From positions 2,108,001 through 2,172,000 of the forward strand of contig OX596335.1 in the NCBI GenBank assembly GCA_951394405.1: a stretch of 64,000 nt of DNA, written 5' to 3'. A model generated the notes under the pieces. The model saw nothing but the letters and a program-made list of their open reading frames with translations. It had not been told where the DNA came from and made no database searches. Position 1 is the stretch's first letter; each line of letters opens with the position of its first letter. The position numbers and the translations under genes are program-made. This document shows positions 47,131-58,890 of the stretch, one piece after another. The DNA comes from Coprinellus micaceus (Eukaryota > Basidiomycota > Agaricomycetes > Agaricales > Psathyrellaceae).

Positions 47131-47550
47131 GGCAATTGCGGAGGGACAGGATGGGGCCAAGAATTATCGAGCTTGCGAGCGACCCGTTCTCTTATGCCGT
47201 CCTTCTGTCCTATTTTTGCGACACCCAAGACTTTTTGCCAAGGCCAAGTACCAAACCGCCTGTGTGCGGCGAGTTATTTATACAACGGGGATAAATGTCG
47301 GTCCAGGGGCGTTCAGAGCGCGCACACCGCGGTGCCGGGTGGCCTGGGGGCTGCATGGACGGCGTCGAGGGGGGCTGCTCGCTGGAGATGACGGTGGAGG
47401 AAGGAGTGGTTAGTAGCTGGGAGCGCGTGACCGTGTGATGGCGCAATGGGCTTGGCGGGCTGGGAATAGCAGCCAATGGGACGTGTTTTAAAATTACGGG
47501 GATGCAGGCTCTCCTCCCACCCGCAGCGCCTCGTCGACGTCCCCATCTCC
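47131..47550. promoter_or_regulatory. Divergent promoter region, unknown gene / exonuclease
   Basis: 420 nt between start codons, no coding signal except an in-frame upstream ATG at 47476 for the exonuclease. Confidence 0.4.
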
Positions 47551-49202
47551 ATGGCGTCCCACCCCCCATCGGCCTCGTCGACGGACACACCCACCCCCAC
47601 GGATGTCCTCGAGCCCGTCCCCTTTCCCTGGCCCCCGATGGCCTCCACCATGGAGAAGCTGCCCCCGCGCCCAGCGCCTACCTGGGGTTACGCTTGGAAC
47701 GAGTGGTCTCCCAGCGCCAGGCTGGTCTATTTGCGCGATGCTGACGAAGCCAACGAACTCCTCTCCCGCCTCCAGCCCGGTCCTTTGGGCTTCGATCTGG
47801 AATGGAAACCAACCTACGTCAAAGGCGGCCAGGAGAACCCCGTTGCGCTCGTCCAGCTCGCCAACGACGACACCATCCATCTCATCCAGATCAGTGCAAT
47901 GAAAGGTGTGGGGCAACCTTAACTCACACCAACGGCGTTCGTAACCGTTCCCGCTAGAATTCCCCTCCAAGTTGCGCGAGATTCTAGAAGATGGTTCCTA
48001 TATCAAAGCGGGCGTTGGGATCCAAGGTTGGCTTCTTCAGTTCGGCCCATTCTCCTAGCCACGACCTTCATACTTTCTCCATCCCCCAGGTGACACTAAG
48101 AAGCTCTTTACCGACTGGGGCGTATCGGTCCGCAGCTGCGCCGACCTCTCTCTTCTTGCCAGAACCGTCGATGGAGCCCGATGGAAGGGCAAGTACAATG
48201 TGTCAATTGGGCTGGCGAGACTTGTGGAAATCTACCCCTACCGTCTGCTCGGGAAGGGTAAGATCACTCGTAGTAACTGGGAGGGGTGGCTTAAGCCCGC
48301 TCAACAACAGTGTGAGCTTTCCATCTTCTCTTTGAGGCCGAATCAACTCATTGCAACCCAAACTTCTAGACGCCGCCAACGATGCGCATGCCGGATTCCA
48401 CCTCTACAAGCTGCTCATGGATATGGCCGATCAGAAGGACCCCCCAGAGGCCAAGTACTACACTTTCGACTGCGTGAGAGGATATTACTGCGAGCCCTCA
48501 GGGTTGCCTTGGTATCCTGTGAACCCCAAGTATGATCCTGGCCCTATTCCACCCCCGAAGCCACGGAAGGACCACCCAGGTCGAAGGGGCAAGGAGAAGC
48601 AAACCGAGGAGAGTGCACCACAGCAGTCGTCTGACGAGCCAGAGCAGTCTGATCCTAGCGTGGTTATCCAAAGGCACGAGTCGGTGCTAAAGATTGCTCA
48701 TTCGACGTGGATGCGGCAACGCGATGCAGCATCTGCACAGCAGCAGGAACAGCAGGATCGTCGTAAACGCCCTCGGGGCCAACATCAGAGCACATATCAC
48801 ATTCAGCAGCCCTTGCCTCATGGCCCGGCGGGCCCTCCTCGGCACTTCCAGAACCAGCACTTTCGGAGTCGTTCTTCGAACTCGTTCCACGGTGCCGACC
48901 CAACGCCTCCCGCTCCTCAAACGTTTGAGGCTACTTCTCCGACCCTTCACAGTCCACCTGCTCAGAGACCTCGTCCTAACTATGTGCGACAACCCCACCC
49001 TCCGTCCAATCAAGCATATCGCCATGGTGGTGAACCCGCATCCGGCCCCCCGCCGACTCTCCCACGAGACCAGCAGCAGTCTCCGCCGCCGCCTCCTCTC
49101 GGAAATGCGAACCAACGGCCTCCTCGCAGGCCTCGTCATCGCAAACCTAAACCTCACGTGGCTACGGCTTCGCCTGCGTCGCCTACCCCGGCTCAAGCCT
49201 GA
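47551..49202 (+). CDS. 3'-5' exonuclease domain protein (DEDDy, WRN/EXD type)
   Basis: DnaQ-fold 3'-5' exonuclease. Four exons (47551-47905, 47958-48026, 48090-48311, 48370-49202) give 492 residues. The three Exo motifs are visible: GFDLEWKP (Asp82, Glu84), GVGIQGDTKKLF (Asp143) and YAANDAHAGF (Tyr216, Asp220), followed by the usual ITRSNWE-like region before it. The exonuclease domain spans about residues 50-240. The remainder is Pro/Gln/Arg-rich and disordered with a basic C-terminus (RPPRRPRHRKPKPH) that may bind nucleic acid or serve in nuclear import. No helicase or KH domain is present, unlike WRN and EXD2. An in-frame ATG at 47476 would add 25 residues. Confidence 0.9.
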
Positions 49203-50952
49203 GCCCCGCAACTCCTGCGACTTGAGCCTGCCTCAACATTGTTGTACCTCTAGATGTCTTTGCCTCGCGTTACCCCGCACCCATTCGCGGTCTCTGTTTT
49301 TTTTGTTGCACATCTCCTGGACCACTTTCTGGCATCGGATTCCAAGCACCAGGCTACGTATCGACCACCGACTCACACTCTCCAAGCCAACGGCTTCCTC
49401 CCCGACTCATGGAGAGAGACAACGAAGCCGTACGCGATATACCTTCGCTTCCCGACCACTACTTTCGAACCGCTTTGCCACCCAGGCGTATGGCGTCGTG
49501 TTCGTGAAGCATCCGCTCTCAACGCGGGCGCGCTCTCTCGTGTCGTCGTTTTATGTATATAGACCAATTCTTCGAACTTTCAGTAGGGATTGTCATGTAC
49601 ATAAGTATCTATTCTTGCACAGGAAACAGGTTCGATGTGCAAAGCCCAGCTTCGACCTGAGGCCTGAAAATCCCTCAATGCTGTATAATTGGCGTTTTCT
49701 GACACAGCATTGGTGTCAAGAAATACCTCGATTTAGGCTCTGGAAGATCCTCTTACTCCACCAACTCCAACCCCCCGATGGCTGCCTCGCCTTGCGACCC
49801 TAATTCAGGCTCTGAAAGCCTCCACTTGCCTTATCATGGCCCACAACACCTTCGTACCCCATTCGCACGGCATAGTCGGTAATTCTTCAAGTGCTCTGTA
49901 TACAGTGTGGAAAGGCCAAGACTTTTATTGTATTTTTAAACTCTTCGATACAATTCCAGCTGATTCCCCCCTTGCCCCGTTGACAGGGTCGAGACAGGGT
50001 CGATGATTGCGTGTACATTGCTGTACAAATTTATGTATTTGAACAGAGGCCTATTTTTGCAGCGGGCCCGACTTGGGCAAAGCCTTGGCATGGTTATCAT
50101 CTTGCCTGCTGACTGACACGGGCACCGAGCGAGATGGCGCCGAGTCGACATATGATGCCCATCTCGCCGTTCTAACCTCACGCTTCCAACCGTTGGGTTG
50201 GATTACGGAGGGCCAAGACATTCGAAGGGGGAGAAGCCTGCGTTGCTTGTGTACCAATAAGGCTTATTCCGCCCGTTGTTGAGGGCGGATGGGCCGCAAT
50301 GTTTCCGGCGTCGCCGAAGAACCCGGTGAGGGTCCTATGATCGAGCGCCCGCGCTTAGCGCTGAGGTGACTTTGATGCCGACAAGCGCCCAACCGCGGTT
50401 TATGCTGAGGGGGGGGGCTAAGTATAGGTCTCACGGCGGGTGCACGGGGCCGTGGGGGTACGTCGAGGATCCGGGTTATTTGAGCGTGCCAAGGCCATGT
50501 TATGAACATAAACGAGGGGTGAGGTCTGAATGGGGGATGGTGTTTGTACGGAATGCCAAGATCTCTACCGGACTGGGGAACTGTATGTTTAGGTGTAGTG
50601 CCACAGACCGCCAAGGGGGCATAGGGAGTTCAGAACCTATCCGTGCCCCTAGAATAAACCCACGGATGATTCCCTCCTTAGCATTATGCATTATGGACGG
50701 AGAGAGTCGAAATGCAAACTTCTAATAATGTACAGTTCAATTTACATCTTATTTCGTATCAACAATGCTGGAATTCGCTGGAAGCTCCTCCCGAGAAAGG
50801 AAAGAAAGAAATTTCGGAGTGGTCAGTAAGCAGTTTGTGCATATGGCTGTTAACGTGGTCGTGTCAGAAGCGGAAGCTGGGTTGTTTGGCCCGAGAGAAC
50901 CGACTGGTGCAGAGCGCTGGGGCCTCAGCTGCGCCGTAGCGAAACAGGAGGC
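49203..50952. other. Long convergent intergenic region
   Basis: About 1.75 kb between the exonuclease and chitinase 3' ends. Frames in the first 600 nt are extensions of shadow frames in the exonuclease gene. No family match, no tRNA-like fold and no terminal repeats are seen. Confidence 0.45.
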
Positions 50953-53277
50953 TCAATTATCCTTTGCAAACCTGACGGCTTCGCGCTGTCCAAGGAGCGC
51001 GTTAGCCAAGTCGTGGATGGCACCCACAGTTCCTGTGTTGACGGTGACTGGGAGTGCTTCTGGGGGGGTATCGGGGTTCGAGTGGGGGCTCTCGGAGGCT
51101 CTCGAAGTGGAGCAAACTCCATTGTCAACCCAGACCCCTGCCGAACCTAACAATTGGGAGGCGCCATCAGCATCCCGGAACTGTAACAATATATATCCCT
51201 AAGCAGGGAAACGGCTCACTCACCTCCCGGAGTATCGCCCTGTGTCCACCATTGGGCGGTCCAAAGGTGGTTGCTAATAGGCTTGGTGAACTTAAAATAT
51301 TTAGCATGGGGGCGATAAGCGCTCACCTGTACACGGCCCTGTCTTTCCCTTGATAAACGGTGGTGCTCGACCACGCGGAGACACCGTTGCAGGAGCCAGC
51401 CGTAGGGGTTGGGGTCGTTGGAGCCGTGGCAGTGGAGGTTGGGGAAGGGGCACTTCCAGAGCACGCACTAACTTCATTCGCCGTCAGTCTGACCCCAGAT
51501 CAAACGTGGGGAGAGAGCACTCACTGGCACTCCACTCTCCATTTGGGGAGTTTGCGGGGGTTAAACTTGCGGACCACTTGGCCTGAGGGGATTTCAGTTC
51601 AAGGTTGGAAAAAGGTTCCTCTGTGGCGCACCTGCCAAATGTAACTATGATGCAGCTCGAGTTAGTGATGTTCCGTGTGGAGGTCAGCTGTAGTAAAGCT
51701 CACCCTGCGTATGATACCTGAGAACCGCCAGTATACTGTCGTCCGCTTGCATATGCAGGGGCAGAACACGCGGGGTAGGTGAATCCTGTCCCGCCAGCAG
51801 CAACCAAGGCGTTCTTGACCGCTTTATCAAACCGGTTATTAGCTAGGATACCATGAGCACGGAATCTTCGTTGGAGTCGCTATCAATCGACACACCGTAG
51901 GCTTGGGAAGCATCCCACATCATCACGCCACCGAAAGACGGGAAGCTCTTCCGCATCTGAGTTGCGATTGAAACGAGGGCGTTGATGTCCACATAACCGG
52001 AGCCTGCGGCGGAGCTTGATGCTGGAGCCCCAATGTAGACCTTGGTGGTTTTGGCCTTCGAGAGTGAACGCGCCCAGTCATCCCATAAACCGAAATTCCA
52101 ATTCTAAACTGATGGTCAGAGGGGGGTCTGGAGGAGATCTAGGTAAATCGAGACATACAGCAGCTTGCCCGAAGTTTTGCAGGCCACAATAGTTATTGTA
52201 GAATTGCACTATTAAACGTCAGCGACCGGCGATATAAGGCCCCATCAGAGACGTACCATAGATCGCATCAAATGCAGCCGCATTCAGCACTGTTCCCAAT
52301 GCGGCATCTGGATAGACACATTGGGGAGCTGCCGTGAAATAGTACCTGGCAATGCGTTAGTGACTAGAAAGGAGGGCAAGAGATGCAGTGACAGACTTCT
52401 TGCCAGTAGGTGCAGCCAACGATCGGATTTTCTCAATGAATGTAGCGTAGTAATTTGAAGTGCCGCCTTCAATGTCCAGGTCGATTCTAGATGTAAATGT
52501 GAGGTGGGCTAATGAGGGTGGTTCTCGGTAGCGAAGGGTACATAATACTTACCCGTCCAGGACCGCACTTCCGAACGGCCGGGTCGAAGACTGCCCACCT
52601 AGGAAGAGATTCCAGATTTGTTGCGCGAAGGATGATGCTTGGCTGTCGGAGGAGAACCCCACCGCCCCAGTAGCACCGCCAAGACTCAACGTGACCAGTT
52701 TGCCCTTGGACTGACAAGTCGCAATGTCGCTAGCCAACGAAACACAGTTTGGAAGAGTGGTGCCAGGGAAGGTCGCGTTGTCCGTGGGGTTACAGGTCTG
52801 TCATATTACCGAGTTGAGTCGCCAAGTCAACTGATAGGGACAAGAGCCTACGTTTGCGAGGTTAAGAGAAGGTACATTGCCCGGGCCAAAGAACACATGC
52901 AAGAAAGCGAGGGGAAATACGTCAATTGCGTTGTCCTGAAGGAGACGATTAGCCTGCTAGTAACACTTCAAAAGCGCGGCGGCCGGATGCAGACGTTACA
53001 GTAGTATGATAGCCGTTTCTGTTGGTTAGCCGCCTCCGAATGGCCAGCCCCATACGAATTCTGGCCCCAGTAGCTATTGGTATTGTCGATAAGTAGGTGA
53101 GATGAAAATAACGGCCACAAGCATACACGGCAACCTGACAACCCGGTCAGCCACTGGTTCTCAGACATAGAGCCAAAGTGAGTGGCGTACGTTGTCGTAT
53201 CGACTATTATCGAAAGCACGGACGAGCTGAACAGAGACAGACAGGAGAGTGAAGTAAAACAAGAAGGAGCGGTGCAT
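50953..53277 (-). CDS. Secreted GH18 class III chitinase with two CBM5/12 modules
   Basis: Endochitinase for wall remodelling or nutrition. Fifteen exons between 53277 and 50953 give 512 residues. Residues 1-21 form a signal peptide ([17 protein letters not shown]). The GH18 core shows [33 protein letters not shown] and the catalytic [12 protein letters not shown] with Glu174, then [16 protein letters not shown]. Two chitin-binding modules of the CBM5/12 type follow, one containing [18 protein letters not shown], the other [19 protein letters not shown] and [14 protein letters not shown], joined by a Thr/Pro/Ser linker. A 50-residue tail of unknown role ends the protein. Exon 2 (53127-53134) is 8 nt and exon 11 (51632-51644) is 13 nt; both are required for frame and motif continuity. 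Confidence 0.92.
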
Positions 53278-53881
53278 CTTGAACGGGACCAGGGGGATGG
53301 AAAGAAGGGGAGCCACCTCACAAAGCCCCGAAGTACCGTCAACCCATTTATACAGGAAACCGCTAGGCCAAGTTGCAAAGCGCCGCATGGATGAGAACCC
53401 TGCCTTGCCAGCCAACAACGACCATTTTTGAGTTCCTATAGCTGAAGTGCTTCTGTTTTCCTTTCAAATGGGACAACGTCGCGGATAAACTATGGGTCGC
53501 TGTGAGAGAAGAGACTATACTTTGTCAGTAGTCGAAGCAGATCGTCGTATGGCTCTTTGCCTTTACGATAAGCGCGAGTCTTGGGGAATACTTATCACGC
53601 TGGTCGGAGCCACGTGTTCCCTTCGCCGTTTGAATTGGGAGAGTGTGTGCGCGTGTACTGAGGTGACTTGTACAGGTAGCTTGAGATAGAAGCGAGGAAG
53701 GAAAGAAGACGATAACCCTTAAGGGCGATGTTAGCACGATGGACTAGCTGAAGATAAAAGGAAGCATACCATTTTGACTATACACCCATTATAATGCATA
53801 ATACAGCTGAGAATTGAGGATTCTATATATATCGAGGCCCGTACAACAACGTTAGGAAGGGAATATAGAGCAATCGACGAA
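53278..53881. other. Intergenic, chitinase promoter and CK2 3' region
   Basis: Upstream of the chitinase start. No coding signal. An AT-rich stretch lies near 53790-53840 (TATATATAT). Confidence 0.4.
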
Positions 53882-55291
53882 TCATCCAGATGATGCAGAG
53901 TCGCTCTCTCCACCAGCATTGTTGGTAGCATTGGGTGCTCGGACAGGGTCTGAAGGTGTGTTACTCATGGATAAAGGTTTGGCATGGTCACAACACTCAC
54001 CGAAGTAAGGCTGGGCCTGGGCCTCACGGGCGGTGAGACGCTCCTGGTGGTCATATCGAAGCAACTTATCGAGGAAATCAATGGCTTCGTTGGAGATGTA
54101 TCGCTGGTTTTCCGACGTGATGAAACGGGTCCAGGGCTTCCGGGGGTACCTTGGGAAAAGGCAATTAAGTCTGACAATCACTGTGGCATCGCCAACCCAT
54201 ACCTTCCAAGCAGTTCGTCGTATTGGGAATCCAAACGGATATTGTACTTCTCGATGTACGCATAAAGATCGTCAGTGCCCAAGACTTTCGTGATCTTGAC
54301 GAGTTGATCGTAATTGTCGTGGCCGTGGAAGAAGGGTTCCTTGCGGAAGATCTTTCGCGGCCAAGTGAATAGGGCGAACGGGGTTGGTGACCAACTCACG
54401 TACCATTGAAGCAAACATGCACCCATAGCTCCACATGTCCAGACTGTAGTCATATTCCTGGAAGTCAACAAGCAACTCCGGCCCTTTGAAATAACGAGAA
54501 GCCACGCGGACGTTGTACTCCGTCTTGGGATGGTAGAACTCGGCCAAACCCCAATCAATGAGGCGAAGCTAAAGCCACTTGTTACAATTGCAAATTTGAC
54601 GCGAGATAGTGTAGACTCACTTTGCGGCGTTCGTGGTCAATCATGACATTGTGGGGTTTGACATCACGATGCATGATTCCTTTGGAGTGGCAGAAATCCA
54701 AGGCCTGCATTGGTGTGTGAGCTTCCGAGTGCAAAACTGGGAGTGGAGGGTATACTTTGAGGAGTTCGAGCATGTAGAAGCGCACGTCCATGTCGGTGAA
54801 GCGAGGGTAGAGGGTCTTAAAGTCAATGTTATGGACATACTCCGTGATGAGGCTTGGGATCTTCGAGGCTGGGTCTCGGACGACATCGAGCAGGGCGACG
54901 ACATTAGGCCCGCCTGCCAAGTTCTGAAGGATCTTGATTTCACGTTTAATTTTCTTCTTCTTCACCGGCTTCAGGACCTTGATGATGCACTTCTCCTCTG
55001 TCACAACGTTGATGCCCTCGAAAACCTAGGCAAAAGTCAGAAATCGCAAGATCGCTCGGGGCACAAGGGATACACACCTCGGAGTACTTCCCCCTCCCCA
55101 CTTTGCGAACAATCTCGTAGTGATCTTGGGATCCCCACTGAACCTGGAGGTTGTCTGACGGGCGGCATGGTGAGATGCCTCGAGGGCAAAGAAACGCGAG
55201 GCCGCGCACCATATTCGTGCCATGAGGGGCCTAGCCGAGCGTTGACGTCTGCATACACTCGGGCCACGGATTTTGTTTGGGACCGTGGCAT
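53882..55291 (-). CDS. CKA1: Casein kinase II catalytic subunit alpha
   Basis: Constitutive Ser/Thr kinase with acidic-site preference. Eight exons (55210-55291, 55078-55154, 54756-55025, 54621-54704, 54404-54568, 54203-54351, 54001-54149, 53882-53949) give 347 residues, as in most CK2 alpha chains. CK2 hallmarks are clear: GRGKYSEV in the Gly loop, the ATP-anchoring Lys69 in IIKVLKPV, the basic cluster [13 protein letters not shown], the catalytic [10 protein letters not shown] (Asp157), DWG in place of DFG ([10 protein letters not shown], Asp176) and [12 protein letters not shown]. The short C-terminal tail ([15 protein letters not shown]) is acidic-serine-rich. The gene is divergent from the SET-domain gene. 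Confidence 0.97.
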
Positions 55292-55521
55292 AGGAATCTG
55301 CTAACCCGGTCAGCGAGTCGAAAGCGGCGGTCGAGAGTTGTCCTCTTCGCGGCAACGAGGCCAGGGTCCGCTCCTCCAACTACCTTTTCCCACGGTCACA
55401 GGCGCCGAGGTTTTTCTGCATGCTCCATCTTCAACCCCACTGCCAACATCGATTTGCCCCTGATATCTATTTTACCGTTTCTAATGACCAGGCGCGAGTT
55501 AAATCGCTCGGCGCGTGATCG
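55292..55521. promoter_or_regulatory. Divergent promoter, CK2 alpha / SET gene
   Basis: 230 nt between the start codons. No TATA box is visible; it contains a short T/C-rich patch near 55440. Confidence 0.45.
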
Positions 55522-56131
55522 ATGTCCAATGCGAAAGTCTCCAACTGGCCTGCAACTCTGCGATATACCAACAGACCCGTCTACCATGCATCGGTGAACA
55601 AGGAAGTCAGGCATTTCTTACAACCAGGCCCCACTGGAGCCGAGGGAGCAGATAACACACCGTGCAAGGTCATCATACGCAAGATCGCGGATCCTGCCCA
55701 TCCAGCTCACGGCCAACATGGTTTGTTCGCTGGAAAACGGATCCCGCCCGACACCTTCATTGTGGATTACATTGGTAAGATGCGCCTGCAAAAAGGATGC
55801 TCCATCTAATCGCGTAAGCACAGGGGAGGTTCATTGCGAAGACAGACCTGAGTCTGACTACGACCTGTCCCTGCATCGGTTTCCGGACGGCATCAGCGTT
55901 GGGATTGACGCGTCGCGAGTTGGAAACCAGGCCCGGTTCACCAATGACTACAGAGGAGTGCAAAAGAAACCGAATGCATTCTTCACGGACTACCGAACGC
56001 AGTCGGGTGAACTGCGAATGTGTATCAAGAGCGGGGACGAAATCAAGAAGGGTGAGGAGATACTGATTTCGTATGGAAAGTCTTGGTGGAGGAATCGAAA
56101 AGATGAGGCGGTCGAAGGGGGAGGTGTGTAA
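55522..56131 (+). CDS. Small SET-domain protein
   Basis: Two exons (55522-55774, 55824-56131) encode 186 residues. The SET fold is recognisable: HGLFAGKRIPPDTFIVDYIGE at the first strand, GIDASRVGNQARFTNDYRG in the place of the NHxC motif, and GEEILISYGKSWWRN at the end, where the catalytic Tyr of ELxxDY-type motifs lies. No pre-SET, post-SET or other domain is present, and the NHxC Cys is absent (TNDYRG). It may methylate a histone or another protein; the substrate is unknown. Fungal genomes hold small SET proteins of this kind with little annotation. Confidence 0.82.
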
Positions 56132-56295
56132 GAACTTGTGTATGTACTGCCAGGTATTGCAATGTGAAAGCCTGTTCAATGTTCATGGACGTAACCACCG
56201 AGGGAAGGTTCAGGAAGGTTCAGGACACCCAAGGATCCGCGCCATCAAATAGCGGCAAACAACCAAAATTTGGCCCGGCAACCAGTTTGAGACCG

Positions 56296-58105
56296 ATGAC
56301 ATCGCTGGCAGCTGAGCGCTGGGTCTCCGCACTCCCGACCCCTTCACGCATGCTAGGGCAAAAGTTCTCCTCCTTCGTCGCGTTCTACTCGTGTTCGAGG
56401 CAGCTTTCTGCCAGGACGTACTCTACGCTCCAGTCCCGACAGTCCCTGGGGCCTCATGAGCGACTATTCCGGCTCACCAAGGCAGCGCGGCACAAGGTAG
56501 AGTCGGCTGAGCCCTTTCTGCGTTTCCCCAGCTGAACACCCATTTCCAGCGCTGCTTCCATAGTACAAACCGAGTTCAGGCATCCAAAAGCCCATATGAT
56601 ATCCTAGGAGTTGGAAAAGACGCTTCCGCTTCGGACATTAAGAAGGCCTACTTTTCTGTATGTCGGCTCGATTGCGTTGTACCAGGATGCTGCATACTGA
56701 CAACTGGAAGCTTGCTAGGAAATATCACCCAGACACTAACCCTGACAACGGTGCTCGGGAGAAGTTCCAGGAGATCCAGGAAGCGTATGATGTGCGTAAC
56801 ACGGCGACACGCTTCAGATGTCCCGCATTGACTCGTTCCCATAGACGCTGAAGGACGACAAGAAGAAGGCGGCATACGACAAGTATGGTTCTGCCTCTCA
56901 GCAACCTGGTTTCGATCCCGACGCTTTCGCGCAGGGATTTGGAGGCGCAGGCGCAGGCGGTCGGAGCGGCTTCAGAGCAGGGTTTGGTGGATTCCAGGAT
57001 TTCAGTGACGTCTTTGGTGGTGGCCGACAAGGAGGACCTTCAGGAGATCTTTTCGAGCAGTTGTTTGGTGCGTACGCAGGAGGGAGGGGTCCTCGAGCAA
57101 ACGTCAACGTACGAGGGTCCGACATTGAAGCCTCGGTCAACGTCACCTTCATGGAAGCCGCAAAGGGAACGACCAAGACAGTCACTGTTCAGCCCGTCGC
57201 CAACTGCGGTACTTGCTCTGGGTCCGGGTTGAAGGCGGGCGCGAAGCGAAGCACATGTGGTACTTGTGGTGGATCCGGAGAACGCACATTCGTGATAAAC
57301 AACGGCTTCCAAATGGCTAGCACTTGCGATGCGTGCGGTGGGCAGGGCACTACCATCCCTCGTAGCGGACAGTGTGGTACCTGCGGTGGTGCTGGGAAAG
57401 TACGCGTCAAGAAAGGTGTTCAAGTCACGATTCCTGCTGGTATGTATCTCGGGCCTCCGGTCAAACTCGCAAGGCTAAACTTCCTTCAGGTATTGAGGAC
57501 GGCATGGCAATCCGGGTGCCCAACTCTGGCGATGCCCCAATTTCTGGATCTGGACCTTTCGGCGACCTTCTGGTTAGGGTCAACGTAGCACGGTCAACTG
57601 TCTTCCAACGGCAGGGCAGCAACCTCTACTTTAACGCTCAAATCCCCTTCTACACCTCGTTGCTCGGTGGAAGAGTTCGCGTTCCGACCCTTGACGGCAA
57701 TGTTGATGTCCGCGTTCCGGGGGGGACGCAGCCAGGAGAGGAGATGGTCCTTAGAGGACGTGGTATCCAAGGGCTCTATAACGCAACATCGGGGGACCTT
57801 TTCGTCAGATTCGGTGTCCAAATGCCTAGGTGTGCATTCACTGATTTCCTGCTCCCCACCCCCCTTGAATGCATGTACCTATCTAACAACGTGACAGGTC
57901 AATGTCGAAGCGCCAGCGCGAATTGATCCAGATGTACGCAGACGAGGCAGAAGGGAAGCCCGCTTCCTCACAAGACTCGTCCTCGACGACAACAGGGAGC
58001 TCCTCATCCAACGAAACTGGTGAGACCTTCTTCCACAAATCCCCATCCCCTGGCGGTTGGTTGTCCCGCGGCGTGCAGAAACTACGGGATCTCTTTAGCT
58101 CGTAG
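56296..58105 (+). CDS. MDJ1: Mitochondrial DnaJ (Mdj1)
   Basis: Type I J-protein that drives mitochondrial Hsp70 in folding and protects the matrix proteome. Six exons (56296-56496, 56550-56657, 56711-56791, 56845-57439, 57490-57829, 57898-58105) give 510 residues. The Arg/Ser-rich N-terminus is a matrix leader. The J domain has the HPD triad at 109-111 (KYHPDTN), then a Gly/Phe-rich segment and four CxxCxGxG zinc repeats (CGTCSGSG, CGTCGGSG, CDACGGQG, CGTCGGAG). The client-binding domains and a Ser-rich tail ending in LRDLFSS follow. The stop at 58103 is followed by a possible exon with ESPESDKNAASHESKS that would need a frame-incompatible splice, so I end at this stop. Confidence 0.93.
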
Positions 58106-58890
58106 TCGTTACGGGCATGTCGTTTCCGCTCGCTATCACATATTATGCTGACCTTTCTCCTTCAGAGTCACCTGAGTCCGACAAGAATGCCGCATCTCAC
58201 GAATCCAAGTCAGATGAAAAACCTGATGAAAAGACCGCCGATGATGATCGCAAGGACGACCGCGCCAGCGCACCCAAGAACTAGACATAGACCCAACAAG
58301 GATTAAACGACGCGACCTTGTAGAGATTCGCTTGTCAGCATGTCCAGCACCAGATCCTTGTAGCGCCAAAGAATATCGGATTCCACCCCTGCTCAGTACT
58401 CAACCGGAACCCATCTACATATAATACACTTGAGTATCATTTATTAATATCCCTTCATAGACTATTGAATCTACTTCGCATTGAAGGCTTTCTTCCACAA
58501 GTAGGGAGGGGACGACGAGAACCTATCCCATCACCACCCGAAATGATTTGCAGGGATACGCCCCGGATGTGAACCCCCCCTGGCATGTTAAGCTTTGGGA
58601 GATTCTTGCCGCTCGCTTACTGCCGTGTCATTACCATCTGAAGGGGCGTACTTTCGTCGAATCAGTGTGACGTTTGTCTGGAGAGTTCTTCATTTACTTT
58701 GCTTAATCACTAATGTTTCCTTCCCCTGCTCACACATCCGGTTGGCTCCCTTACACGAGGATGCCGTTAGCTTCTTGAGGGAGGACCATTCGAAGGACCC
58801 TCCCAGTTGCCTGGCTCTGGGCTACTCGGACTTCTACGCATATAAACCCTGACAAAGACTTGGGAGCATTCCTGTATCCCTCATCGCGAC
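58106..58890. other. Intergenic, MDJ1 3' region and MFS promoter
   Basis: A conserved-looking acidic/Lys-rich open frame at about 58165-58284 follows the MDJ1 stop but no phase-correct splice reaches it. Nothing else is seen up to the MFS gene. Confidence 0.45.

Noticed and set aside
48694..49803. 369-codon frame on the plus strand
   Set aside because: It is a shadow of the exonuclease C-terminal exon in another frame and runs on by chance into the 3' region.
58136..58284. Extension of MDJ1 by a further exon
   Set aside because: The only GT near the stop gives Ser-Val-Thr-stop when joined, so the acidic frame is not reached.
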